DNA of 64,000 nt from Megalonaias nervosa (Eukaryota > Mollusca > Bivalvia > Unionida > Unionidae): positions 1 through 64,000 of the forward strand of contig JAECUM010009442.1 in NCBI GenBank assembly GCA_016617855.1, read 5' to 3'. Every line of letters starts with the position of its first letter. Position 1 is the first letter of the stretch. Both the position numbers and the translations under genes were made by a program. Below, in pieces: positions 33,595-49,669 of this stretch. Under the pieces are notes generated by a model, which saw nothing but the letters and a program-made list of their open reading frames with translations, had not been told where the DNA came from and ran no database searches.

Positions 33595-35216
33595 TTTTTT
33601 AGGTGATTAAGAACTCTATTAATATACAGGCACAATGCATGTCCTATCTCATACTGCACGTGCAGTAAGAGTTAACATGCATAACTCATAGATTAATGAG
33701 ATAACCATTGCCATCTATTTTATTCAGGATGTGTTCAGTAAAAAGTAAACAACCTTTACTTCTAAAACATAACGCAATGAACAACCTTTGTCGCAATAGG
33801 CATGCTAATGCTTTGTAATGAAGCATGTCGTAAATCATTTCAGTGCCCTTTTAATGTGTTGCGTCTATTCAGCTTTTGAGCTAGTTGCATATTCGGGGAA
33901 AAAAAATATTTTTTTAAACTGAACTTCTTTAGCTGTCCCCGCCAACTTTATTGTGTAGGTTTGTCTTCTAATGGATTGGGATATACCGTGACTTTCAATG
34001 GACACAGTCTCAAACCAGCTGTCCATCATCTGCCAGCGGGTTACATAATTCCAGACTTTTGCAACATTCCATAAGGAAATTCACTTTTTACTTTTTATGC
34101 AAGCTCTTGATTGTACGGATACATCCTTGTCGAATATTGCCCTGTCTTTGCTTTCAGATCGATCATGCAGCAAACGTTTTTTATTTGTGGCTTTTAGCCA
34201 ATAAATTTGAAGGTTATCTAGCCTGTCGTCAAGGTTACTGTTACCATAAATGAGCTTTTGACAATGGTTGTAAGAGGAGTATACAATCATAAAAATAATA
34301 GTATACTCGCACAACACTAAATCCACCACAAAACATTATTAGATCCAAGTACAACTAGGTTCAAAGACTGTGATTTACGAGCGTATAACCCTATTTACGA
34401 GCGTATAACCCTACCTCCAAATATTTGACTGAATACAGGATACGTTTCTTCTCGTGCACGGTGATATAGTTGAAGTATCTCCACATTAGAATTTAGAATT
34501 AACATCGCACGATGTGAAAGCTCCTTGAATCTGGTCACAACCCTTTTGTTATGAACATTTGATACTGGTATCGGGGTCCCTTACCGTACATCCCCGTTCG
34601 AATGATTTATCCATCGATTATCGTTATTTACTGATGATTTTACAAGGAAATTGAATTTCTTTATGCACTGGTACATTCTGTAATTGTGGCTATGGTGGTA
34701 TTGTTATTTACTAGGCGGACGCGTAATATGAAGTACGTCGGGCTTTATTAGGAATTCAGTGTTCCTGTGATGTATCACAACGGTAGTCCTTTTCAAAGCT
34801 GTAGTCATTTTTATAGGGTCAAGCATTCCTGCCTCATAAAATGGGTCACATATCTTAGTAAAAAATAGTTTGTGTTGTTATTATAATGGCAAATCTGCAT
34901 ACATGCTAACAATAACAAACCTCTTTGGGGGATATTGCCAATCTTTCTAGACAAGGTTTTCTGCAGGAAAACAAACACCATGATTGCCCTTTAATAAATA
35001 TGTCTGCGTGCCCATTCTTTAGAATTTCTTTGGACAATATTTAAATAATGTACATTTAAAACCGCTGTGCGAAGAAAGAATATAATAATTTTTCATGACA
35101 TAATCGGTGTTTGTAATATTTAATATTACAATTTGAAATAGAATTTCAAGGCGATATAGAGGTTAACATTGGAAGATACGGTATGTTATTTCATTTTCAA
35201 CATTCATTCCTTAGTT
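33595..35216. other. no gene recognised
   Basis: AT-rich. A 21-bp motif (atttacgagcgtataacccta) is duplicated in tandem at about 34373-34414. Confidence 0.55.
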
Positions 35217-35218
35217 TT

Positions 35219-35440
35219 GGGGGCTCCGGGTGGCCAACTCGCCTCTACAAATCACTCACACATCTCACCTCTGTCTGCGTGAGTTGGAGACGGCTCGACT
35301 AACGTGGACATTTGAAATACCTTTCCAGTAGCTTCCCATGGGCCGGTGGTTCCTCCCGGGGTCTTCCTCTACTAAATATACTGGCCGCTATATATAGCCT
35401 ATCATGGACTGAAAAATGTCGCCGAACTGCACAAAAAATC
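35219..35440 (+). repeat. tRNA-Leu-like SINE (family 2), degraded copy
   Basis: It matches 54720 along its length: the 'ctccgggtggcc' head, 'catctcacctctgtctgcgtg', 'agtagcttcccatgggccggt', 'ctggccgctatatatagcct' and a 'ctgaaaaatg' end. The region between the A-box and the B-box is partly deleted, and the B-box is mutated. Confidence 0.8.
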
Positions 35441-37924
35441 AATCCTTAGCTTTTGTTTGTTTGCCCACTTCTTTTTTTTTTTTTCTTTTTTTTTTTTATT
35501 TCACCAGTTGCGATAAATAGGCCATTCAGTTTAGAACAAGCAAACAAAACCTTTATTGTATAGCACCTTTAATATAATTGACGACAATATTTGGGATATC
35601 TGGTATATCTTTATTGATGTACCCAGTCTGACTGTGAATTGCCCAATCTGACTGTGAATTGCTTCTTTCACTAGTGGGATGTGTCGCATATACAAAGATT
35701 TAATAGCACGTTCGCAGCTTTTATTAAAGACGAATGTATGAATGAAATGCCTCGATCGTGTGAGCTGTCTGGCTCTAACCTGAACGGATTACGAATATCT
35801 TAGTTACCTTGGGTAAATGACCTAGATTTCTCTCAGGGCACGCCCAACACCGCATACCTGTGACCCAATGATGAGCGAGAAACGTACTTAAAATCAACAC
35901 AGCGACCAAAGGAAAAAGTCAAGTTACGAGTGGGCGTTCTTATCGCCGTGATAAACATTTTACGTTGACACTTTCTAAGAATTGAATACTATTTTTTAAA
36001 CAAATGCAAATGGTCTTAGTAATAAACAGATGTATAAACTCGCTTTGCATATTGTAGTCGTTTATATAACAATTTATTTCATTAAATTGTTTGAGTGTTT
36101 GCAGTACAAATGATAGAACAATAAACATTTATAATATGGATGCTTCTAATATGGTTTCTTTTATTTATTAGACATTTTTCGACCTTATATTTTCATTATA
36201 TCAATCCAAAATAAATAGAAAGTTGTGGGTATTTTTCTTTTATGTTGAATATTGATTGGAGAGGGTGCATTTTGTGAAGATCACAGTAGTGGTTAAAACT
36301 GCCATTGTATTCTAAAGCATTTAATAATGAAAATACATAGACGATATTTAATTTTTGTACGTTAATAACTGATATATTTCATCGTGTGGTACCAAAAGCA
36401 TGATATATAAATGGGTGGCGAAGCCACGAGCTAAAATATATCGTTTTGGGTATTATTTACTCTTCTTATTTCGTCCGTCATTACACCTGGGATAGTCTAG
36501 TCAGCATATGTCTTGTTACTGCATTAGCATGGAAAAAAGAATAAGGGAAAGCTTTTAGGTTTGAAATCTTACGTAATGAAATCTCATGTTCGAGTACCTA
36601 TTTCTGAGGAAATAACTTCAAATTATTATTAATATATCACCAAATGAAAAGTCTCATTTCTGATTTTCTTTTAAAAAAATTAATTCACTCCAGAGATTTG
36701 AACAATTCCTTTATGCAGTCATTTTCTACGACTTTATTTAAAACTTAAATAGTCTGAGAAAAGAAATGAACCCCACTTCAAGCATATCAAGGTTTATCTT
36801 TCATTGAGGTGCGTTCCATTCTTCACCAAATTGTGTTCCACTAACCGAAACGATTTATCCCTTGTTGAAAATAAATCACAATCAGAGCTTAAACAAATTC
36901 CGAATGAATGCGCAAGAAAATCGAAGTGCTATACAAGTTTTCTCGCCATATCTTTCATGTAAATATTGTATGCTCGAAAAAAAAAATTCAAATAATATCT
37001 ATTTCTTTATCAACCAAAAGAAATTGTTCATTTTAAGTATATTCCAAAACTAGCAAATTTCGGGGAAGTCGCTCTCCCCACATAATTTACCAATGTAAAC
37101 TTTTACTTCCTTGTTTAATCTTGTCATAGATCCACAATGAGCACTACTTCACCAAAAATTTTAACAAAAAAAAATTTAAAAAAATAAATAAATAAAAGAA
37201 CTGATACACCTGCTTCAATACTTGAAAGGGTTTTTATTGTCATTTAACTCTAGAGGCCAAATTATTTCCTGTTGAAATAATATAAATCCCTTAGAATTTT
37301 TAAATTTAAGATCCATTCTCAAGTTCTTGAATGTTTTGCATTTGTTTTGTTATTCAAGTGAAAAGTTAGATAGTAGAACAGATGAGTTTAGTTACTCATG
37401 GTTGAAACAAGGAAGAGCAGCGACTGCGGTATTTACTGTTAAAAAAAAAACAAAAAAAAAACAAAAAAAAAACATTACTTACAAATTTGTAAAGACTGTT
37501 TGCGTTCAAGCCATTGCATTATTGGAAACTGTCACTCAGTTTTTAATGACACTAATTTAAAATGTAGGGACTCCTAAAATATAATTACGCCTTCCTTTGG
37601 TATTCTCGGCGGTTTAGAGTGTATGGTTTCACCTTAAAATGATATTGAACATTCATGTGAGATCCAACGAATATATTATGTTTGATTTTCTTTGTTTTTT
37701 AGCACTGTTGTTTGAGCTAACTTTTGGTATGAAAAATGGATTAATTTTTACATTGGCCGTAAATACTTACATCCAGTAGAAAATGAAATAATTTTTGCTG
37801 TACATTCTTTCGCTTTTTGTGCAAAATTTTAAACAATGACTTCGGCAAGAAAAATGACAACAGTTATGGAATTTGTGGTGCTATTTTACGGCATTATTTG
37901 AGAATAATATAACATAACTTATAC
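35441..37924. other. no gene recognised
   Basis: AT-rich, homopolymer-rich sequence. A 23-bp motif ('tctgactgtgaattgc') is doubled at about 35625-35660, and a triple poly-A/C run lies at 37440-37472. Confidence 0.55.
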
Positions 37925-37925
37925 G

Positions 37926-37975
<50 letters not shown>
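37925..37975. repeat. (CA)n microsatellite
   Basis: About 50 bp of CA repeat. No SINE body adjoins it. Confidence 0.97.
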
Positions 37976-37977
<2 letters not shown>

Positions 37978-40390
37978 AGTACACACATCCATTGTTACAA
38001 AATAGTAGTTTATGACATTTTACAGGTGGCATTGCATTTCATTATACATGTATTTGAACCTATAATCTTACGCTATAGAAGCTGCAACTACATCCAACTA
38101 TTCAGAATATTAAATTATCATCTAATAACAATCAGAAAACCTTTTGTTTTCTTTTCAATTCATTAAAGAATATTTAGCTCTCTTTGTTCTTTTCGATTTC
38201 CTGTAGCAACGTTTCTGACAGAAGGTTTGTTTCATGATGCAAACGCTTGTGTGTCTGGATCATGGTGTGAACTCGCAAATACTAGCATTGTAATCAGTAA
38301 GGTACATCCAGTGTAATGCCCATTTCTTGGTCTGAAATCCCTTTGAAAATGGGAATATACCGATAGTTTGCACAACAAGAAAAAAAAAATATGTAACACC
38401 TCAAGAACTTGAATTTATTTGCTGATGTAGAATTTCAAGGCAACGGGAAATAAATTTTAACCACTTTTATTATATACCTAATTGTGAAATATAGACATTT
38501 GTCGGGAAATGATTTTCTTATTTTTTCATTTCTGTATTTTCACGTGAAGAATATATCCTTATATTTTCACAACTGAAAATGTAAGATTTGCTATCATGCC
38601 GCACGACGCTTGATTATGTGTACCAATAGAAATTATGCCTGTAGCAGAAAAAGAGGATTTTATGAGATGGAATAAACAAATGGAAACTGTATTACATTTC
38701 AGATATGGAAATTAACGTTTGCTGAAGAAATTTTGACGACGCCATTCACGTCTCTCTGAAGTAATTACCTCCTTACTTCCTTGATAACAGTGATAAATTC
38801 ACCGTGATGCATTGCAAAATCAGATTTGCTTTGTGGTCAGAAATGCTCAAATACTTTACAAAAATGTCAAAAATGTAATTTGCGGCGACACATTAGGTCA
38901 ACCACAATCCTACCGTTCTCTTGAAGCGCTGATATTTTTACGAGCAGTCTTTAAAATTGAGGTGAACTTACGATAAATGGGCGGGATATTGTGCTAAAGA
39001 TTGATTATAATTTTCTAAGCTTCGATTCTGGAGCAACTTTGTTATATAATAAAGGAAAGTTTCTTTTCATGCGTGTTTCATATTATATTTACAAAAATCA
39101 CGATATATTATAACTAGTGGCTTCCTATGTTACATGTATTCATTAATTTATTGTTTGTATGCACGTTCGTCAGGCGTAGCCACCTGGTCAAGCTTAACCT
39201 GGTCCGAACTGCATTAATTTCCCCCATTGTCACTGATAGTTTTCGTACTGTATATTTTACCTTTGGCTCACGATAGCACCGTATGTACTAGCTTATAAAA
39301 CAATTCTAACTGCAAACTGCACAGACCCAGATATGTCGTCGCATAATGCTCCAGTAGATCTGGTACTGTGCAGTTTGTTAGGAGTAATCAGTAGAACAAA
39401 TAACATAGACCCTGATCTGCAGATGCATTTTGATACGGCAGATCTGGATCTTTGTTGTTTGCAGTTGGCTCACACTTTTAAACGAGTACACACGGTACAC
39501 AGTTTCTCTGCCATTTAATTATACAAATAAATAAATCTAACATATTTGACAAATACAAACCATTCTTTGGTTACGATTTGCTGACGCATATCGACAAATA
39601 GCAAGCTATGCATATTCCGAGTATTAGCGTATATGGTCTCATTTTAAAATCTCCTTACTGTGCCATGTACCCTTGAACCTGGATATAGGGAGTGTTATTG
39701 AGCATGCATCTTCTGATAGTGATATCAGATCATTTGTTCAGAAATGTTTTGAAAAGGATAATATACCAGTTGAGCAAGATTTCTTTTTCTTTTTCTTGAC
39801 ACTTGTTAACAATACATCCGCCTTATTCTTTGTGTGACCTAATGTAATACCTACTAAACAGACTTCCTAATTGGAACTGCACGAAGGTATATAATGTTTC
39901 CTCAAAGAAAAGCAATTAACCTACTGCTAGTTTCCTCTGATAGTGTCTAATTTAACTTTAACGATGATTTTCGTTGCATGTGAGGCGAAGAACTTAAAAG
40001 CTATTGTGGCGTAGCTATTTTGAGATTCAGTGAATGACGATTATCCCTTTGCAGAATTGCTACAGACATGTGAATTTGGATAATTATAAGAAATAATATC
40101 TGCCATCTCTTAATGGAATCCTGTTGATTCATATAGTATTTTCCCCGTCCAATTTATGGGTCTAGTGGCAAGGTTGTGAATACCTTCCTATTTTAAATTA
40201 GTACAACTCGATTGCCTCATACTGTTCAAGTGATGAAAAAAGGACATTATACTGAAAGCTATGATACACCATAACATTGGTTTACAATCAAAACACTTCC
40301 AAAATAAATGTAGTCAAACTTTACTAATTATTGGTCACTAAGAACGAAAATGATGCTTAAAATTGTTGATTGGCTCTAGTTTTAAGGATA
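37976..40390. other. no gene recognised
   Basis: AT-rich sequence, no domain and no clear repeat. A short inverted repeat, gggtca-gtatata-tgaccc, sits at about 40400, just before the coding remnant. Confidence 0.5.
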
Positions 40391-40441
40391 TAATACTGGG
40401 TCAGTATATATGACCCTTGACTTGGGAAAGGCGGAGGATAA

Positions 40442-41062
40442 GTGAGCTATAAAGGGAGGAAAAGTGTTCAGCATCCACCACTTGTTGAATCAAGGAAGAT
40501 TTTGCTACCACCCTTGCACATCAAGCTGGGTCTGATGAAGAACTTTGTCAAGGCCATGGACAAAACACAAGCAGCTTTCAAGTACCTCCGTGAACAATTT
40601 CATAGGTTAAGTGAAGCTAAGATAAAGGAAGGTGTCTTTGTTGGTCCTCAGATTCGTGAACTTCTTCGAGATGATGTATTTGACCGTGCACTGTGTGGCA
40701 AGGAAAAGACGGCATGGAAAGTCTTCCAGTTAGTGGCAAAAAAATATTTCTCGGAAACAATAAGGCAGAGATCTACAGGGAGTTGGTGGAAACTCTCCTC
40801 AAGGCATACAAAAGCCTTGGTAACAACATGTACCTAAAGATACATTTTTGCACTCTCATCTAAATTTTTTTCTCCGAACTGCGGAGCAGTGAGCGACGAG
40901 CACGGCGAGCGATTTCACCAGGACATTGCAAAAGTGGAGAAACGCTATCAGGGCAAATGGAGCCCAACAATGCTTGCAGACTATTGCTGGACAGTGACAA
41001 GAGATGCACCATTTAATGAATACAAGCGACAAGCTAAGAAGTGCTGTGTAGACACTGAATAA
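40442..41062 (+). pseudogene. transposon-associated protein remnant ('DEHGERFHQD' family)
   Basis: The frame from 40442 reads PPLHIKLGLMKNFVKAMD, KIKEGVFVGPQIRELLRDDV and KTAWKVFQLVAKKYF. A frame change near 40745 continues with YRELVETLLKAYKSLGNNM, and a further one leads to NCGAVSDEHGERFHQDIAK, RYQGKWSPTMLADYCWT and a stop at 41060. I recognise these blocks as a family of uncharacterised proteins found in many copies in arthropod, cnidarian and mollusc genomes, best explained as transposon-borne; the function is unknown. This is the C-terminal half only. Sequence between the frame changes is still well conserved, so the decay looks recent. Confidence 0.6.
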
Positions 41063-43213
<2,151 letters not shown>

Positions 43214-43373
43214 ATTGGCAAAATGGCATACTAAATGGCAAAAGCAAGTGTAAATAAGCTACATGCTACGAAAAGTCAATATTATGATTTCTCTGGACAA
43301 ATAGTGACCTTTTCAAAGATGGTAAATGACCTTGTGCTCCTTAACGGAAGAATGCGATCTCGTGAAATTTGTA

Positions 43374-43433
43374 TCCCAGATGAAATTAAAAATAATGAAA
43401 CGTTCCCAGATGAAATTAAAAATAATGAAACGG
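43374..43433. repeat. 30-bp tandem duplication
   Basis: The unit cccagatgaaattaaaaata plus atgaaacgtt is present twice, almost identically, inside a chance open frame (43235-43441), so the frame shows the doubled peptide PDEIKNNET. Confidence 0.9.
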
Positions 43434-43439
43434 TTTTGT

Positions 43440-45915
43440 AACCTTTTCAGTGTTTCTTTCTCATTATTTTAGCAGGAAATACTATGACTGCATGGATAAT
43501 ATTTCTGCAAGAATCGTTGACGATTTGTATTTGGTTGTTACATTTCAATAAGTGACCGATGTTTTGATAACTGAATGAATTTCCTATATTATGAATTAGT
43601 AAGTAGAATGACGCAGTTTAATTATGTTTTTTCACGGGACAAAATAAATTTCAAAAAGCAGCAATATATGGTTAGTTAAAGGTTCTATCGATTGTTTTAT
43701 ATATATATACATAAGGATTGATTTTAACCGGATATTTCAGTCCCAACTACTTACTTGGTGATTATCATCCCAGATGTAAATATATGTATCCATATTCAAA
43801 AAGACTTTTTTGGAGTGTACCGTAAGTATTTAAAAACTAAGTATTTCTAATAAACCTGACTTTAACTAGGTAGGTAAACTTAGTGCAGTTTGTATTAACA
43901 TACTGATTCAAAACTTTTGTTTGCATCATGAAATTGCTGGCATTTCTTCGTTTTCAAAGACACGAACGAAAAGAAACTGGCAAAGATAAACTGATGTATA
44001 TGTCCTGGTAAATATAGCTGATAAAATAAACGTGATAAACAGGGATTTTATTAAAGTTCAGAACTCATTACTTTGGAATGGAAACCAATCAGGAATCAAA
44101 CTATTTGAAAACTTTACCGGGTATCTCTAGTACAAGTTTTGTTTTTGCTTGTTTTGAATCTTAAATTAAATTGAGATGAGCATGAAAGATTTCATAAATA
44201 TATTGATATGGAACTTCTGTCTAGTTATTAAGAGTTCATTCTCGTCCATGAATACCACTGAGTAAAAACAAAAAGGATTCTGCATGATCATGCACATATA
44301 CTCTGTGCCTCAGTTTATTTACATGTGTACTGTGTTGACATAAGTTTCGGAACATTTTATATATAAAACAAGTATTGCTTAAGTGTTTTTTCTTCCTCTG
44401 CCTTTTTGAAGACAATATAGGTATAAAATTGCTATTTATATGTATTGTTAGAGGAATGTTACAAACAAATCAGTAAATAAAATAAAAAACGTTGAGGAGT
44501 TATCAATTATGTCAGTTATGCAAACTAGTGGCTTTGTTCCGCAGGAACAGAAGTAAAACTGGCAAAAACGTTAAGGATAATTATATCAGTTGTTAAGATC
44601 TTCACATCAGAGAACTATTATCTGCATAGACTGCGTCAGATAAAATGTAAGAATCGCTATGACATGCCTAGATAAGACACCCCCTCTCCCACCTACTCAC
44701 ATTAACATTTCCTTCATATATTCTGCAGATTCGTGTCGGTGTCGAGTGTTGAAAGCTGATTTAGCACTTTGTCAGCTCATTAAAGGAATGCATTTATCCA
44801 GCGATTGCCCTGTACTGAAAATTGAAGTAAAACACCCAGAGATAAAAGTACAATTTGCAAGTCACTCCAGGTTCAAAGCATTTAGCTCCCGGGTGTGTAC
44901 ATTTTGTGCATAGATTCCTCAAAGACAAACAGAGGACATTGCATGCAATCGTGATTCTGGTTATACCTTATCCAATTGAACTACTTTACAAAAAAATATT
45001 TTAAAAACAAACGCTCTTGCAACGAGTTAAATTGTAAACTATTTCCTATAAAAGTGTAGATATCTATTCAGCATCAACGCGACACAGATTTTTCCATCTG
45101 GTCTTCAACTAAACTTCAAATCGATGGTGAATAAAGCGAAATACAAAGACCAAGAATGTATAGTTAATGTTTTATTGCATGTGTAAATTTAGTTTCTTCC
45201 ATCGAAATTTGGGTATCCTTAATTAAAAACGGAACGGTTTGACTTAGTGTATTGAATTTATAAAAAGAACAAAAACAGGAAAGTAAAGTTGTTACCTCTA
45301 ATGGAAACAAAAAGAATATTAAATCTTCGGAGGAAAATTTAACTGTACAGCTCACGGTATAGATCCATTTATTTAGTCAGTATCTGTAATATTGTGGTAA
45401 TTTTAATTTTAAACAAGGTATATTCCTGTAGCTGGTTTAGCATTTTTGCTACCAAGGGTTGTCCATTCACTTCGTTGCACATTGGCATATGTAGTTATCC
45501 GAAACATTGTTGGATAAGTGGGCTCTCGATGATGAAAGTGTTGCTCCCTGTAGCGAGCGAAATCAATTGAAGAAAAGAAAAAAAGCTCGCTACCCATGTT
45601 TAATATTCAATACGGTGACATCCATGATGCACACAGTCTCGAAGGAAAATCATGTGTTTATCAACGGTTTTAATCAGAGAAACTAAAATGAAAAAACATG
45701 TTATTGTCTTAGCAGGTCGCAGCGATTATTCCCATCATCTATCACAGTAAATGGAATGAACAATCTGGAAGGATCAGTTTCTTTCTGTTTCATCCAATCT
45801 TCGGTCAGCTAGTTACGGATACCACGAGTTGTGCAATGTGGATTGATGGCCATTTGGCTAACAACTATGTTTGTTTACATACGGATCGAAATTTTTAAAG
45901 ACTACACAAATCGAT
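43440..45915. other. no gene recognised
   Basis: AT-rich. The 84-residue frame at 44659-44913 has no domain and no splice or promoter support. Confidence 0.5.
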
Positions 45916-45919
45916 GATT

Positions 45920-46050
45920 GGTTTGGGAGTGTTGTGAGTTTAACGCCATTTTTCAGCTCATGGCGGCCAGTATATTCGGTGGAGGAAGAACCCCAGGAAA
46001 ACCTCGGGAAGCTACTGACAAGCTTTCACATACCTACTTTACAAATGGAT
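45920..46050 (-). repeat. tRNA-Leu-like SINE (family 2), 3' fragment
   Basis: On the - strand it matches the 3' half of 54720: 'gaaagcttgtcagtagcttc', 'ggttcttcctccacc', 'ctggccgccatgagct' and 'ggcgttaaactcacaac'. The tRNA head is missing. Confidence 0.8.
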
Positions 46051-49000
46051 GAGAAATAATGGTTCAAGCTGAGGCACAAATTCGACAACCACCCAATCCC
46101 AAGCACAACTCCATTTGGTTGCTAAATAATTTATGACAACATCGGCCTTAATGCATTGCATATCAAACTTTCAGGTTTTGATGTGAAGTTGCACTGAGCT
46201 ATCTCTTCATAGTACCGAATTATTCACCGTTATAATTAGATAATTGCGCTCAAGTCAACAAGACGTACCTGTTGATATTACACCCACTGAAGGTGAGGTC
46301 ATTTCAGTGAATGTTTTCCTTAAAGGAACCTTGATATTGTGAAAAGAGAAAATCGATATTTCAGATAGAGAACACAGTAATTACTTAGCAACTGCAGAAT
46401 TATATTATACTTAAATGTTGCCAAATTCGGCAAGATCTAAGATATTTAAAATAATTTTAAATTGTACAATATTGTTTTCTTTTGCAGGCGACATATAAGA
46501 AAAAATATTTGTCGGCAAGTGATATTAGCGGCTGTGAAATGACAGCGTACAATTTACCTATACAGAACAAGATGAATCTTTTGGCGCATGTGTAGCTATT
46601 GAACAACCTTTTAAGAGGTGTTTACAAACATGTTTTGAGTCTGGGATCGGCCCAACTCACCCAAAGCGGTGGCAGGTATCTCATGTGAAACGAACTGACA
46701 GAGATTGTTTATTTTTTTAATTTTAAGCGCTTTCCTCAGCACCACTACAACACAGATATTGGCTGCATTTAGCCTAATCGACACAAAAAATGTGTTGCAT
46801 GAGATAGATCGTTGCACATGAATTTTAGGTAATGACGGTCGAATCCGTTTTACATTTTGTGAGTGTTGCAATTTATCATGACTGTTCGCGAGCTGTAGAA
46901 AATTGTGCATTTCATCAATACCGTGTGTAGGTATATAAGGCCCAATATATACATAAAATTATTACAAATGTATGTTGTACTGAGCCCTCAGATTGTAATA
47001 TCCGTAATGTTGAAAATATAGTCTTTTAATTTTCATTATCATTGTTTGTTGATAAAAGTTCTTTGTATATAGGAAGACTTATTCTGATTTTACGAAATGA
47101 AAGCAAATGAATCATGAGATATTTTGAAAATACAAGTTTACTGCTAATGCGGATAAGATCTACAAATTGCATTTGTAATTCACATCTTTACCTCTCTTAC
47201 ATGTGACCTCAAATCGTTACCAGGGTCATACATCTTCAAATCAAATAGAAACGGCCTTTGCTTGGAGTGTAAAAGACTGACAGGAAGCAATTTAAATTGC
47301 ACCTTAAGTCAAAGTTTATCTTTTCATATGTAACATATTTAGGCGTTATTCATTTTATTTCGCCGTGTCAAATCTGAGCATCCTTGAATGAAGTTTATTA
47401 AAAAGACTCGGCAACAGCTGTCGTTTTAGCAATGTATAACAAAAACCTAGTTAAACCCTGAAACCGTTTCAAGTCTTTGTCCTGACACATTTAAAATGAT
47501 GTTTATCGTTGTTGCATATCCGGTTTACTATGAAGAAAATGTAATTTAAAGGCAAACATCACTCGTATAGAAATTATAAGCAAACCATTCGGCATGGTCT
47601 AGACAGATACGAATACAACACGCGTTACGACCACGACATTAAAGCTCCTATATTCAAGTTGTCATTGTCCAGTTTCTATCCTTTCTTTCAGAGGAGAAAT
47701 TGCGCATTATTATGCATTAAAGCTTAAGATATTTATCTTCATTTGCAAAGCAGAGTTACTTGGTGATAACAGGATTTATATCATTTATTTTTGTTAAAAA
47801 TGACAGATTCCAGAAGTGTGCATTTTACTTCCTACGGCTTTCGCCAGATGAAAAAGAAGAACTGTAAAAGAAAATTGAATATAACACGTTAGTTACAATT
47901 CATGCAGCCATGACTAGTTGACATAAAAGACGCCCAGTTTGCACACGTTTTGTTGAAAATTTACAACCCATGCTCCAGCAAAATTAAGGGTATGTATATA
48001 TAGGTTAAATATCCGTAAAATATCATACAATGATATTGTATTTTTAGCGTGCCAGACTTGCAAGGCATAGAGCGCAGGTTCCAATCCTGTCTAGATCAGC
48101 CCCAATCGGTTGCTGTACTATGTCTCTCGATTCTTTTGCTCCAATTTCCTCAGATCAATATAGCATTTCCTATGTTAATAAACTGTTTAATAGAAACAAA
48201 GTGTTACAAGCCAGGGGTCTTTGCTTGACCGAGCGGTGTCAAACCCTGGCGCGATTCCCGCTAGAAGTCATAAGTTTACCCCAAACTTCCAAAGACTTCT
48301 ATACAACTTCAGTTGTAAATTAGAAAGCCCGACGTGTCCATTCTATACAAAAATTTTACTCTAATCAATGCAAGATCACAGATCTCCTAACATGCCAAAT
48401 ATCTATCAACCGCACATCTGCATAGTTTCTCTTCACCAACTTTCCGTATCGTCAGCAGTTCACGCCGTAGAAACTCTACAACTATCCCCTAACACAGGGA
48501 ACTATTTTAACTACGCCACCTTAGGCCAGTCAATCCATGGTTTCAAGGCACATTACCCCAGTACAACTGCATCACATTTGCCACCATGGCGACATAAACG
48601 GTATCTGCCGAGTCCCTTCTTGTTTATTAAATTGTGTAATTTACCGGTTTCCCACTGTAAATACTGCCACTGCAGTCACACCACCAATGTACGACACTAG
48701 ATTTTAAGAGGGACTATTGTCCCCAGGGACACTTCATGCGGTTATGACCTGAATTCACTACATGGCATCATGGAAACTCACTAACACTTCACTCCGTGAC
48801 GTTTGCTTCTAGTAATTGGCTAATTATTTCGGGCTAAGGAATATTTCCATTGCACCGAATTCTAATAATCAAACAAGTAATCACACAAATCTAAGAATTC
48901 CTTAAAACGGAAAGCTATAACCAAATTCGCATACTCCAAATTTATTACAAAAGAAATAAATATACTATGTTGTTACAAAATACTGAAGGATGCTATCGCC

Positions 49001-49416
49001 AAGTATATCTTTCATAATTCGATTCAGGGAGACGGCAAGTGAAAGAGTTTGTGAATGTAGTCTGTTACTTGCTGTTTCCTATGGGTTATCCAATGTACCG
49101 TGTGGAGAAGCTCATACAAGTTTTCAAACTTGTACGATCAACATAATATAATTATATTGATAAAGAGTCTGATTAATAGCTGTTAAAGAAAATAAAACAT
49201 AGATCTTTAAAAAGTTGCAAAATTGTAAAGGTTATGATTTATACAATCTTTAGAAAGATAAACTCTACTTGGTGGGTAGCATACTCAGATGAAAATGCTC
49301 GCAAAATGTTCTTCATTAGGCCATCATCTGCATTTTAAATGGGACGGTCAAACTTAGTCAGGTAGTATAAATGTGTGAAACAAATGGGACCTAATTTATC
49401 AATCGAACCACAAGTG
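46051..49416. other. no gene recognised
   Basis: AT-rich. At 48050-48105 a B-box-like 'ggttccaatcc' hints at a tRNA-derived fragment but is not backed by an A-box or a second copy. Confidence 0.5.
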
Positions 49417-49665
49417 TTCGACCGCCTAAGTGGTTAGAGTGTCCGCCTCGGGTGAGGGAGATCGCGGGTTTGAACTCTGGCCGAGTCATACCAAAGACTT
49501 ATATAAATGATACTAGGAGCTTCCGCGCTTGGTGTTCGGCAGTAAGAGGTAAGTGTTAGGCCTGGCCTACCTGGTGTCAGGATAATGTGACTGGGTGGAA
49601 CATCATGCTACATGTCTGCGGTATGACGTCCCAGTGCTAGACATCACTATAAACTGTATAATCCT
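49417..49665 (+). repeat. tRNA-derived SINE (family 1), copy 3
   Basis: Head with A-box-like 'cctaagtggttagagtgtcc' and B-box GGTTTGAACTC, followed by the family body to 'catcactataaactgt'. The 3' end and CA tail seen in copies 1 and 2 are missing. Confidence 0.85.
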
Positions 49666-49669
49666 GACC

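Noticed and set aside
44659..44913. 84-residue frame with several Cys residues, considered as a small secreted protein.
   Set aside because: No signal peptide at the start, no Cys spacing of a known family, surroundings non-coding.
48050..48105. Possible tRNA gene with a B-box-like ggttccaatcc.
   Set aside because: No cloverleaf could be drawn and no A-box at the right distance.
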